Shown here piece by piece: positions 8,054-16,185 of a stretch of 64,000 nt of DNA. Both the position numbers and the translations under genes were made by a program. How positions within the stretch are numbered: position 1 is the first letter of the stretch; every line of letters starts with the position of its first letter. The notes beneath the pieces are model-generated. The model saw nothing but the letters and a program-made list of their open reading frames with translations. It did not search any database and was not told where the DNA came from. Location of the stretch: positions 186,001-250,000 of the forward strand of contig CAAGEE010000002.1 of assembly GCA_900768815.1 (NCBI GenBank), given 5' to 3'. The DNA is from Bacilli bacterium. GTDB taxonomy: Bacteria > Bacillota_I > Bacilli_A > RF39 > UBA660.

Positions 8054-9363
8054 TTATTTTTTTCTATTACTTCTTTATAGGCTTTAATTAGTCCATCTAC
8101 ATAAGCACAACCCATGAAACAAACTACTGATGATACTTCATCTTTTAACTTATCCATTGTATCTATAGATACTATTTCACTACCTTTTAAATTGTCTGTA
8201 ATTATATGAGAAGTTATTCCAGGATAATCTTCTTTCTTTTCTCTATTACAATCTATTTCTGTTAGATATGTTTTATCTGCTACTTTGAAAGCATCAATAA
8301 ATTCATTTTTAAAATCTTTTGTTCTAGAATATGTATTTGGAGCAAAAACTACTACAAGACGTTTGTTAGGGTATTTTTGCTTTACTGCTTCTAGGGTTAC
8401 TTTGATTTCTGTTGGGTGATGAGCATAGTCATCAATGATAATACTATTCCCTACTCTTTGCTCTTCAAAGCGTCTTTTAGCATTATGGAAAGTTTGTAAC
8501 AACTTTTCAATTGTATCTTTTTTTAAACCTAATTCTTTGACAACTATAATAGCTGCTGTTGCATCCATTACCATGTGCTTACCAAATAGTGGAATATTAA
8601 AGTGACCATATAATTCATTATTTATAAATAAGTCGAACTCAGAAGACTTTTCTGTTAAATTCATATTTTTAATTACGACATCATTATTTTCATTAAAACC
8701 ATAAAATAATACTTTGGTTGCGTAGTTAATTTTTCTTATCTCTTCATTATCGCCGTTTGCTACTACTAGTTTTTTAGTTTGTCTGGCAAATATTTCAAAA
8801 GTGTTTCTAATATCATCTAAGTCTTTGTAACATTCCATATGTTCTCTTTCAATATTTGTTATAATAGCATATGTTGGATGATAAGCTGTAAAATGGCGAT
8901 TAAATTCATCGCTTTCAACAACATAGTATTTATTTTTTTTAGTGGCGTAACCATCTCCTGCACCAATAAAGTAATTGCAACCTACGGTTTCCTCTAAAAA
9001 ATGTCTTATTAGAGATGAAGTCGTTGTTTTACCATGAGTTCCTGATACACCGATAGTTTCAAACATGTTAATTACATCACCCATGATTTCATTATACTTT
9101 TTTACTGTTAAACCTAATTTTTTAACTCTTTGAATTTCTGGGTGTTCTTCTTTAAAGGCTACACTATATGTAACAATTGTATCTTTATCTAGTACATGAT
9201 TTCCATCATAATAAATTGGAATGTTTCTTTCTTCTAGTCCATCTTGAGTAAACTTGTGACCTTTAGCATCATCATAGCCTGATACTTCATTTCCTAAATC
9301 ACTCAATATTTGAGCCAAAGTTGACATACCCGTTCCTTTTATACCAATACAATAATATTTCAT
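8050..9363 (-). CDS. murC: UDP-N-acetylmuramate--L-alanine ligase (437 aa)
   Basis: Cytoplasmic Mur ligase adding L-alanine to UDP-MurNAc with ATP. The N-terminal Rossmann-type domain starts with GIKGTGMSTLAQ, the ATP-binding loop is GVSGTHGKTTTSS at about 104-116, central-domain motifs ESDEF and NIEREH follow, and the C-terminal domain has DDYAHHPTEI and FAPNTYSRTKDF. Length matches the family. Its own promoter lies at 9390-9418. murC stands alone here, away from a division-cell wall cluster. It shows that the organism makes peptidoglycan, unlike Mollicutes. Confidence 0.97.
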   Translation of the reverse strand: MKYYCIGIKGTGMSTLAQILSDLGNEVSGYDDAKGHKFTQDGLEERNIPIYYDGNHVLDKDTIVTYSVAFKEEHPEIQRVKKLGLTVKKYNEIMGDVINMFETIGVSGTHGKTTTSSLIRHFLEETVGCNYFIGAGDGYATKKNKYYVVESDEFNRHFTAYHPTYAIITNIEREHMECYKDLDDIRNTFEIFARQTKKLVVANGDNEEIRKINYATKVLFYGFNENNDVVIKNMNLTEKSSEFDLFINNELYGHFNIPLFGKHMVMDATAAIIVVKELGLKKDTIEKLLQTFHNAKRRFEEQRVGNSIIIDDYAHHPTEIKVTLEAVKQKYPNKRLVVVFAPNTYSRTKDFKNEFIDAFKVADKTYLTEIDCNREKKEDYPGITSHIITDNLKGSEIVSIDTMDKLKDEVSSVVCFMGCAYVDGLIKAYKEVIEKNK

Positions 9364-9389
9364 TTATCCCACTTCCTTGCACATACCAA

Positions 9390-9418
9390 AGTATATACTA
9401 TTTTAGTTGATATGTAAA
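9390..9418 (-). promoter_or_regulatory. Promoter of murC
   Basis: On the minus strand TTTACA (9413-9418) and TATACT (9390-9395) with a 17-bp spacer, about 20-30 nt ahead of the ATG. Confidence 0.7.
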
Positions 9419-9459
9419 GTTTTCAGTATCTATTATATGTAAAGCTAATAGTGTTTAGA

Positions 9460-9487
9460 AAGAAAAAAAGTCGATAAATCAACTTTT
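9460..9487 (-). terminator. Terminator after the zinc-ribbon gene
   Basis: On the minus strand AAAAGTTGAT pairs with ATCGACTTTT (one G-U), 2-nt loop plus T-run. Confidence 0.65.
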
Positions 9488-9665
9488 AGTTTTCTTGTTT
9501 AAATTCTTTGTTTGTTCTTGCTGTTTTTCTTTTATCGCGACATTCTTTACATCTTTTTGGTTCGTTTTCTAAACCTTTTTCTTTGTAGAATGCTTGTTCA
9601 CCGGCAGTAAAAGTAAATTCTTTACCACAATCTTGGCAAACTAATGTCTTATCTTCAAACTCCAT
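9486..9665 (-). CDS. Small zinc-ribbon protein (59 aa)
   Basis: Short gene with ATG at 9663-9665 preceded by AAGGAGGTC. The product begins MEFEDKTLVCQDCGKEF and later has RCKECRDKRK; the two CxxC pairs (about residues 10-13 and 39-42) form a zinc ribbon of the small stand-alone family often labelled 'probable zinc-ribbon domain' (zf-trcl type). Between the pairs lies AGEQAFYKEKGL, also typical of that family. Basic C-terminus. Function in the family is unknown; nucleic-acid or protein binding is a guess. It is followed by its own terminator. Confidence 0.88.
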   Translation of the reverse strand: MEFEDKTLVCQDCGKEFTFTAGEQAFYKEKGLENEPKRCKECRDKRKTARTNKEFKQEN

Positions 9666-9839
9666 ATTTTGACCTCCTTATTAAAGATTGGACTTTTAGG
9701 TAAAAAGATTATAGTTTCCAAATATAATAACGAGGAAAAATATTATCCAATTTTATATCAAAATCCAGTGATAACTCACATTAAATAATATAACATTTCT
9801 ATTAATAATATGCAACGTGTTAAAGAATACTTTACATTT

Positions 9840-10553
9840 CTACTTTACTTTTTGATAGGCTTTTTTACTTTCGCCTATAGTTTTTATTTCTTGATTTGTT
9901 GCATTTTCTAATTCGTTAATCATTAGATCAAAAAGTTGTTCAAAGTCATCATTTTTTCCACTTTCTAAGCCTTCTCTTAAGTAAATGATTTGGGCTGTTT
10001 GTATATTATTCCTTGCTTTAGGACCTATACTGCTGTAAATAGTGCTATTTAGGATTTGATTCATAGTTCTTGTATATAAATAGTCGGATGATGCACCTTT
10101 AGCAACTAGACTTAATTCTAAGTCGATTATACTCATGTGGTCTGATAACATAATATTGTCTCCACCAATATCTTCTGTTTTTATACCTTGCTTGGCTAAA
10201 TCTTTTATTTCTGGTTTTATACCTTTTAAAGCGTTTCTTAGTAAAGATAACTTAGTGTTTGCTGGTAATTTTTCTAAAGATATACCATGCATTATTTTAG
10301 ATGTATAGCCAAATAGGCTGTCTTTATTACAATAGATAGTAATTGGTGTTGCAAGCGATGGTGTTTTTACTTTTTGCAATTCTAATAGAGTTTCTAGTAC
10401 TTCAATATTTTCTGGCTCAGCTAAATCTCTATAATCTTCATTTAATAGTTTAAAATATTCATCAGGTGATACTTTATATATTTTACTACAACTTCCTCCA
10501 TTAATTGGTACTGTTAGATTTAGGCCTGATAATGAATTGATAATTTTTGACAT
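9840..10553 (-). CDS. Protein-kinase-like fold protein (237 aa)
   Basis: The sequence follows protein-kinase order: a glycine-loop-like GGSCSKIYKV at about 19-28, YFKLLNE where the Lys strand would be, a hinge-like FGYTSKIMHG, a catalytic-loop-like EDIGGDNIML at about 127-136 and an IDLEL segment in place of the DFG. The last 75 residues are helical. This is nearer to the aminoglycoside phosphotransferase/Ser-Thr kinase-like fold than to true Hanks kinases, and the catalytic Asp before GxxN is uncertain. It stands alone between the zinc-ribbon gene and queH. Ribosome site AGGGGAT precedes the ATG. Substrate unknown. Confidence 0.55.
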   Translation of the reverse strand: MSKIINSLSGLNLTVPINGGSCSKIYKVSPDEYFKLLNEDYRDLAEPENIEVLETLLELQKVKTPSLATPITIYCNKDSLFGYTSKIMHGISLEKLPANTKLSLLRNALKGIKPEIKDLAKQGIKTEDIGGDNIMLSDHMSIIDLELSLVAKGASSDYLYTRTMNQILNSTIYSSIGPKARNNIQTAQIIYLREGLESGKNDDFEQLFDLMINELENATNQEIKTIGESKKAYQKVK

Positions 10554-10597
10554 ATAGTCATCCCCTTTTTTATGGCTTTATATTATAACATATTTTT

Positions 10598-10629
10598 AGA
10601 AAAAAGAAAGACATAATGTTTTATGTCTT
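10598..10629 (-). terminator. Terminator after queH
   Basis: On the minus strand AAGACATAA (10621-10629) pairs with TTATGTCTT (10608-10616), 4-nt loop, followed by a T-rich run. Confidence 0.8.
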
Positions 10630-10644
10630 GTTTAGTTTGAAGTT

Positions 10645-11274
10645 TTAATTTGTATGTAATTGTTTATTTTTCTCTTCTTCACGTTCTAGTTTTGAGTAGA
10701 TGCAGCCACAGTAATCTTGCCGATATAAATTATATTCTTTAGATAATTCAATACTTCTTTTATAACCATTTTTCTTTTTAAAATCAGAATATAAGTAAGT
10801 AGTTTGATATTTATTAGATAATTCCTCCCCTATTTCATTAAGCCAATCTGTTTTTTTATAGGGACTTAGAGTTAGAGTTGTTGCGAAAAAGTCAAAATCA
10901 TTTTCCTTAGCAACTTTAGCTGTTTCTTCAAGGCGTAGTTTGTAACATTTGTAACAACGTTTACCACGTTCTTTTTCCTTTTCTAGGCCCTTGGATATTT
11001 CGAAAAACTCTTTTGGGTTATATCTTGTATCTATTATATTTATAGGATGCTTTACTTTGATTTTTTTTATAAATGTTTTTAGTTCATCTAGACGTTTTAA
11101 ATACTCTTTTTCTTCTGTTATGTTAGGATTATAGTAAATGATTGTTATTTTAAAAAAGTTACTTAGTCTTTCTAGGCAAGCTGATGAACATGGGGCACAA
11201 CAAGCATGCAACAAAAGTGTACTTCCTTCTCTAGTAGATAACATTTGTTCTGTCATTAATTTATCGTAATTCAT
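10645..11274 (-). CDS. queH: Epoxyqueuosine reductase QueH (209 aa)
   Basis: Last step of queuosine biosynthesis in tRNA, reducing epoxyqueuosine to queuosine; QueH is the iron-sulfur enzyme that replaces QueG in many Firmicutes. Diagnostic cysteines are all present: LLLHACCAPCSSACL near residue 22-36, GKRCYKCYKLRLEE in the middle and DYCGCIYSKLERE near the end. The TTLTLSPYKKTD motif is also typical. Length is normal. It follows the histidine phosphatase gene by 31 bp, so the two may be co-transcribed. No other que gene is in this window. Confidence 0.95.
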   Translation of the reverse strand: MNYDKLMTEQMLSTREGSTLLLHACCAPCSSACLERLSNFFKITIIYYNPNITEEKEYLKRLDELKTFIKKIKVKHPINIIDTRYNPKEFFEISKGLEKEKERGKRCYKCYKLRLEETAKVAKENDFDFFATTLTLSPYKKTDWLNEIGEELSNKYQTTYLYSDFKKKNGYKRSIELSKEYNLYRQDYCGCIYSKLEREEEKNKQLHTN

Positions 11275-11305
11275 ATGATCACTCTTTTTCTTTTTTTATT
11301 CTTTT

Positions 11306-11890
11306 TTATAAATTGTTTAATTCATCTAGATGAGTAAATACTGATGTAAAGTCAACATTTGTAAATGATTCTATTTTACCGGTTTTAATATGAGGTGTTT
11401 TAATAGTTAAAAGCCTTTTCATATATGAAGTAATGGAACCGTGAGATATGATTAAGATAGTACTGTCTTTTGAGTTTTCTATTGATATATCTTTTAAGAA
11501 TGTAGATAGTCTGAACTCTATTTCAAACTTATTTTCTCCATAATCACCAAACTTAATAAAATAGTCTCCATCAATTTGTTTTAAACGAATATTATCTAGC
11601 TCTTCATTATTTTTCTTGCCTGAGTATTTTCCATAGTTTATTTCACGTAAACGGTTATCTATAACAACTTCAGTTGCTTTATATTTTTTATAAACTAGAT
11701 GAGCTGTTTCAATAGTCCTTGGTAAAGGTGAAACATAAATTCTATTAATACTTTTTGGTAAGATATTTATTGAGTCTTTTACTTCTTTTATGCCTTTTTC
11801 CGTTAGAATTGACCAATATATTTCTTTGTCCGATAAAAGTTTCTCTTTATTATTAGTGGCTTCGCCATGTCTCATAAATATTAGATTCAT
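11306..11890 (-). CDS. Histidine phosphatase family protein (194 aa)
   Basis: Phosphoglycerate-mutase-like fold: the catalytic FMRHGEATNN is at residues 5-14, YVSPLPRTIETA supplies the second Arg, REINYGKYSGKKNNEE the acid-containing loop and ILIISHGSITSY the second catalytic His. Such cytoplasmic enzymes dephosphorylate small phosphorylated metabolites; the substrate cannot be told here. Located upstream of queH on the same strand. The ribosome site GAGGAA precedes the ATG. Confidence 0.9.
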   Translation of the reverse strand: MNLIFMRHGEATNNKEKLLSDKEIYWSILTEKGIKEVKDSINILPKSINRIYVSPLPRTIETAHLVYKKYKATEVVIDNRLREINYGKYSGKKNNEELDNIRLKQIDGDYFIKFGDYGENKFEIEFRLSTFLKDISIENSKDSTILIISHGSITSYMKRLLTIKTPHIKTGKIESFTNVDFTSVFTHLDELNNL

Positions 11891-12005
11891 TTTATATTCC
11901 TCGTTTCATTATAATAATATATTAACTAGTATTTTTCAATATAGAAAATACATTTATTTTTATAACTTCAATCATATTTTTTATTTTTTTTGTATATAAA
12001 TTAGT

Positions 12006-12752
12006 ATGAATAGAATTATATTTAGTTTTTTAATTACAACTTTAGCTGGTTTAGCAACACTTCTTGGCACTATACCATGTTATTTACATAAGTCTAGAGA
12101 AAGTATTATTAGTAAATCTTTGGCCTTTTCTGCTGGCGTTATGATTACCATTTCTCTTACTTCTTTAATACCAGAGTCTGTTAGTTTAATTTATTTTGAT
12201 TATACAAAATTTTTTGTTTTTTTGATAGTATTTATTTTTGTAGTTTTAGGAATTATATTTTCTAGTTCTATTGATAAGAAAATAGATGAGCATTTTTCCA
12301 ATAATAATCTTTATAAATTAGGAATTATTTCAGTTTTTGCTCTAGCACTTCATAATATACCTGAAGGAATTACTACTTTTATATCGACTAATAGTAATCT
12401 TTCATTGGGTATTACTTTATCTTTAGCAATTGCTCTTCATAATATTCCAGAAGGTATTTCTATTGCTGTTCCAATATATTATGCAACTTATAATAAAAAG
12501 AAGGCTTTTTGGTATACATTTTTATCAGGATTTTCGGAACTATTTGGGGCTATTCTTGCATACTTATTTCTTGCCAGATACATAAATGATTTTATGTTAG
12601 CTTTGATACTTAGTATTACTGCTGGAATAATGATTCACATCAGTATGTATGAATTATTGCCTAATTCTTGGCTATATAAAAAGAGAAAAGCAACGATATT
12701 TTCTTTTCTCTTAGGTATTGTGACAATGTTAGTATGTGAGATATTATTTTAA
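12006..12752 (+). CDS. ZIP-family metal transporter, ZupT-like (248 aa)
   Basis: Eight predicted helices. Helix 4 and helix 5 carry ALHNIPEGITTF and ALHNIPEGISIAV, the paired HNxPEG metal-binding motifs of the ZIP family (zinc, iron, manganese uptake). The SGFSELFGAIL and HISMYELLP segments also fit. A short hydrophilic loop lies between helix 3 and 4. No clear Shine-Dalgarno site precedes the ATG, so the start is slightly uncertain. It is convergent with the XRE gene, their ends overlapping by 4 bp. Likely in the cytoplasmic membrane, importing divalent cations. Confidence 0.92.
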   Translation: MNRIIFSFLITTLAGLATLLGTIPCYLHKSRESIISKSLAFSAGVMITISLTSLIPESVSLIYFDYTKFFVFLIVFIFVVLGIIFSSSIDKKIDEHFSNNNLYKLGIISVFALALHNIPEGITTFISTNSNLSLGITLSLAIALHNIPEGISIAVPIYYATYNKKKAFWYTFLSGFSELFGAILAYLFLARYINDFMLALILSITAGIMIHISMYELLPNSWLYKKRKATIFSFLLGIVTMLVCEILF

Positions 12753-14359
12753 TCATTACTATTTTTACAATAGAATTTTATAATTTGACCTTTTGGAGTA
12801 TCTATTTTTTCTTTTTTTCCTTCACACCAACTAGGGCAAGTTAGAGTATCTGTTGCTGCACTATAGTATGCAGAACAGCCTTGCTCATCTTCTTCTAAAC
12901 GGAACTCAACATTAGAAATTTTATAACCGGTTTCTGTTTTTCCTTGTTCAAATAAATATATTTTAGAAAAGTTAGTCATTAATTTATTAACCGTTTCTTC
13001 ATTAGCAATTACTTTCATACTATTGTTAAATTCACTAGTAGAATAGTCTCTAATAGTATTTTTCTTTAAGTCGTCTAAAAAAGTTTTAAATTGTTTGGGA
13101 AAGTTATTAGTATTAGCTAAATATGTATCATATTCACGCATATCGTAGCTGTAATCTATATTATAAGATATTTTATAGTAATCGGGATTATATTTGTATC
13201 TTACTTTGATATCATTTAGACTCATAGTGTTATCTATTACAATTTCATAATTGTGTTCTAAAGTATTCATTATTAACATATTATCTCTATAAGTTAAATC
13301 TATTTCATTTTCTTTTATGTTTTTTTCGCCAAAGTCTATAATATTAACGTTTTTAAAACCTAGTAATCCTATACCTAAACCGATTCCCGCTATTGTTATA
13401 GCGACTAAAAGGATAGTTATAGGTATTTCTACTTTTATTTTTTTATTTATAATAAAATTTACAATTAAAATTAGGACTATTAGATGAGCTATTATGATGC
13501 CAAGTGAAGTTAGTGTTGCTCCAGCAAATATTAAGGAATGTAGAGATAAAGATATACTTATTACTAAACTGATTAGTGAGAGTGTCAAAGTAAAGACTAA
13601 AAATAAGCCAATAAAGGCAACAGTTATTTTTACAAAGAAAATTACTATTTTTGATAAGATGCTTAAGAAAGCAAAAGGTTCATGATTTGGATCTCTTAAG
13701 ATGATTTTCTCTTCTTCTCTTCTTGTAAAATTAGTTTGATTAGTGTAATTTTCACTCTTTTCTTCTTTTGTCTTTCTAGAAGATGTTATTTTTTCTTTTT
13801 CTACTATTTCATCATAATAATTTAAATAGCGGATTTTAAAAATATGGATAATGGCTATTATTGATATGATAAGCCAGATAGTTTGACATAATCCTTTTAT
13901 GACATTATAGACTGTATAATAACGTCCTGATAGAATAAAATTTATAGTCTTACAGATAACATTTGGAATAATCGATGATATTATCATACCAATGAATGCT
14001 AAAAGTAGTACGATAATTACTTGTTCAATAAAACATTTTACTATAGATGAGAATTTCATTCTAGATAACATGTTTATAGTTTTAGTAATAAATTCTAATA
14101 GAGAATCGATAACAATGTTTAGATTATTTTTTTCTTTTCTTTCTACTTCTTCTATATCTGTAATTTTGTCATTAATTAAGTCATCCATACTACAATTAAA
14201 TATATTACAGATTTGAACTATTTTATCTGTTTCTGGATAGGTATTATTACTTTCCCATTTAGATACTGATTGTCTAGAAACATTCAATTTATTGGCTAAG
14301 TCTTCTTGAGAAAAGCCATTTTTCTTTCTAAGTTTAATTAGTTTGTCACCAAACTTCAT
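12749..14359 (-). CDS. Membrane-anchored XRE-family regulator (536 aa)
   Basis: Residues 1-65 are a classical XRE helix-turn-helix (SQEDLANKLNVSRQSVSKWE). About residues 105-335 contain several membrane helices in two groups, split by a cytoplasmic loop of about 60 charged residues. The final 190 residues form an external domain with a Cys cluster near the C-terminus (GCSAYY, LTCPSWCEG, FYCKN). The design suggests a one-component sensor that reads an external or membrane signal. Its promoter region (14405-14435) shares an element with two other XRE genes in this window. No obvious target is adjacent; the ZIP gene is convergent. Ribosome site GAGGTGAG. Confidence 0.82.
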   Translation of the reverse strand: MKFGDKLIKLRKKNGFSQEDLANKLNVSRQSVSKWESNNTYPETDKIVQICNIFNCSMDDLINDKITDIEEVERKEKNNLNIVIDSLLEFITKTINMLSRMKFSSIVKCFIEQVIIVLLLAFIGMIISSIIPNVICKTINFILSGRYYTVYNVIKGLCQTIWLIISIIAIIHIFKIRYLNYYDEIVEKEKITSSRKTKEEKSENYTNQTNFTRREEEKIILRDPNHEPFAFLSILSKIVIFFVKITVAFIGLFLVFTLTLSLISLVISISLSLHSLIFAGATLTSLGIIIAHLIVLILIVNFIINKKIKVEIPITILLVAITIAGIGLGIGLLGFKNVNIIDFGEKNIKENEIDLTYRDNMLIMNTLEHNYEIVIDNTMSLNDIKVRYKYNPDYYKISYNIDYSYDMREYDTYLANTNNFPKQFKTFLDDLKKNTIRDYSTSEFNNSMKVIANEETVNKLMTNFSKIYLFEQGKTETGYKISNVEFRLEEDEQGCSAYYSAATDTLTCPSWCEGKKEKIDTPKGQIIKFYCKNSND

Positions 14360-14404
14360 AATCTCACCTCTTTCGCTATTAATAGTACGATAATTAGTGG
14401 TTGC

Positions 14405-14435
14405 TTTCTACCAACTTTGATTGGAAATTTGTAAA
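14405..14435 (-). promoter_or_regulatory. XRE-linked promoter element with 19-bp spacer (copy a)
   Basis: On the minus strand TTTACA (14430-14435) and TAGAAA (14405-14410) are 19 bp apart, with CCAA-N6-TTGG dyad inside the spacer. The same layout occurs at 42212, 46339 and 52025. Confidence 0.5.
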
Positions 14436-14502
14436 CTTTGGGTTGCATGTACCTATATAATAACATATTTAGAGTAAATTATAGTAAAATATTTTTCTTT
14501 CA

Positions 14503-14548
14503 AATGAAAAAAATAGACTAATGAACTTAGTTCTATATAGTCTATTTT
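14503..14548 (-). terminator. Terminator after the MMPL/YhgE-like operon
   Basis: AAAATAGACTA (14510-14520) pairs with TAGTCTATTTT (14538-14548); the minus-strand transcript ends in a T-run. Confidence 0.8.
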
Positions 14549-14561
14549 TGGATTCTAATTA

Positions 14562-16184
14562 TTACTTTGTTAATGATTTTATCTTATAGATAAAAGTTGA
14601 GTTTTTAGCAGTAGATGTTTGGTAGCCATTATACTCTTTTGATAATTTTACAAGGGATTTAACTTTAGAAGAATAATTAGATACTGTATTTGTATATGAA
14701 GATAATTTATTTATTCCTTCTTTATTTATTTTTGTAAGCCCTTCTTCTAGAGCTGTTGTTCCTGTTAAAGCTGAATTTAGTCCTGTTGATAATTCTTTAC
14801 TTCCTGATTCTAGTAAAGTTACACCATTTTTTAATTCGTCAAGACCAGCAGTTAAGCCAAGGGATCCATCTTTTGCTGCTTCTAAGGCTTCTTCTAATGT
14901 TTGAATCATACTATTTATTGTTGTTGCTGATTTGGTTAATTTATTATTTAAAGTAGTTATAGCAGTACTATTATTTTCGATTAATAATAAATATGGAAGT
15001 GCTGATATTTCTTCTGTTGTTAGGCCATGTGTAATTAGACAAATTCCTAATTTTTGTTCATCTGTTTCAGTAGTTAAATTACATTCTACTGCGGCTTTTT
15101 TAGCATTTAAAATTCTTACTTCATCATTATTAAATATAGTTTCTAATTTTGTTAACATTTTTGTATTTGATGCTTGTAATTGTTTTAATGATTCAGCTTG
15201 TGCGATTGCATCAGAACTAGTTTGTTCTGCTAGTAGTTGTTCTTTTACAGCTTCTAGATTAGCAATGATTTGTTCGATACCGGTAGTCAAATTAACGGTA
15301 CCACTTTTTAACTTATCAATTCCACCAAGTATTTCAGTATATTTGCTGGTTAAAGTAGAAGCACCTATTGATAATTTTTCAGTACCAGCTTTTAACTCAG
15401 TAGTACCAGATACTACTTTATTCATACTTTCTTGTAGAGTATTAATTGAGGAAGATAAGTTATCCATTTTATTAAAGATAGATAAATCACTATTAGATAA
15501 TAATTTTGGAGTTGCGACTAAGTAGATATTATTTAAAGTGAAGTTAGTAGTTGTATAGTTAATTTCAACATTATTTAGACTCTTTAAATCCTCTAGTCCA
15601 ATACTTTCATATAAACCAGGAGCAGTGAGAGCTACTAACATACTCTTATTACCAGTTGATGTTACTTTACCATTTGTTACAGTAATATTTGAATTGTTTT
15701 TATTAGAAAGAGTTGTGCCAACGGTTACAACAAACGGAGTATATTGTTTGTAATAAGTACTGTATGAGTTATTAGTTAAATTTAATTTAATAGTAATATT
15801 ACCTTTTTTGCCAATTAAATCTTTTACTTTAGTTTCTTTACCATTTAAATAGTATTTTGCCTCTACTGTGATTGGTAGACTTTCTTTAGATGTTCCTTGA
15901 TAGTAAATATCTTTACCCGTTGAGTTCCAACTAATTATACCATTATCAAGAGTATATTTTTCTTTACCATTAATATTTAGAATTTTTTGTAATTCCGTAT
16001 CATCTTTAATTGTTCCTTTATCTAGATTAGATAAATGATTATTAACAGTAGTCTTTTCTACTTTACCATCATAGTTTAAGTTAGTATAAATTGTTTCCTC
16101 TTTTGTTAAGGCAAAAGTAGAAATTGGAGTTAATAACATACTAGATATTAGGATGCTTGAAATAACTTTATTTATATTTTTCAT
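14562..16184 (-). CDS. Secreted/membrane-linked protein with YhgE-like coiled repeats, MMPL partner (540 aa)
   Basis: A signal peptide (MKNINKVISSILISSMLLT, Ala-Leu near residue 27) starts the protein; the upstream Met was discarded because AAGGAAAA precedes this ATG. Residues about 245-470 hold repeating 7-residue-phased helical segments such as TTELKAGTEKLS, LKSGTVNLTTGI and LKNGVTLLESGSKELSTGL, the 'X-X-G-x-x-x-L' pattern seen in YhgE/Pip-type and MMPL-associated proteins. No full set of C-terminal membrane helices is seen, so it is probably an external accessory subunit. It starts 1 bp after the MMPL stop codon. Function by context: partner of the exporter. Confidence 0.7.
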   Translation of the reverse strand: MKNINKVISSILISSMLLTPISTFALTKEETIYTNLNYDGKVEKTTVNNHLSNLDKGTIKDDTELQKILNINGKEKYTLDNGIISWNSTGKDIYYQGTSKESLPITVEAKYYLNGKETKVKDLIGKKGNITIKLNLTNNSYSTYYKQYTPFVVTVGTTLSNKNNSNITVTNGKVTSTGNKSMLVALTAPGLYESIGLEDLKSLNNVEINYTTTNFTLNNIYLVATPKLLSNSDLSIFNKMDNLSSSINTLQESMNKVVSGTTELKAGTEKLSIGASTLTSKYTEILGGIDKLKSGTVNLTTGIEQIIANLEAVKEQLLAEQTSSDAIAQAESLKQLQASNTKMLTKLETIFNNDEVRILNAKKAAVECNLTTETDEQKLGICLITHGLTTEEISALPYLLLIENNSTAITTLNNKLTKSATTINSMIQTLEEALEAAKDGSLGLTAGLDELKNGVTLLESGSKELSTGLNSALTGTTALEEGLTKINKEGINKLSSYTNTVSNYSSKVKSLVKLSKEYNGYQTSTAKNSTFIYKIKSLTK

Positions 16185-16185
16185 A

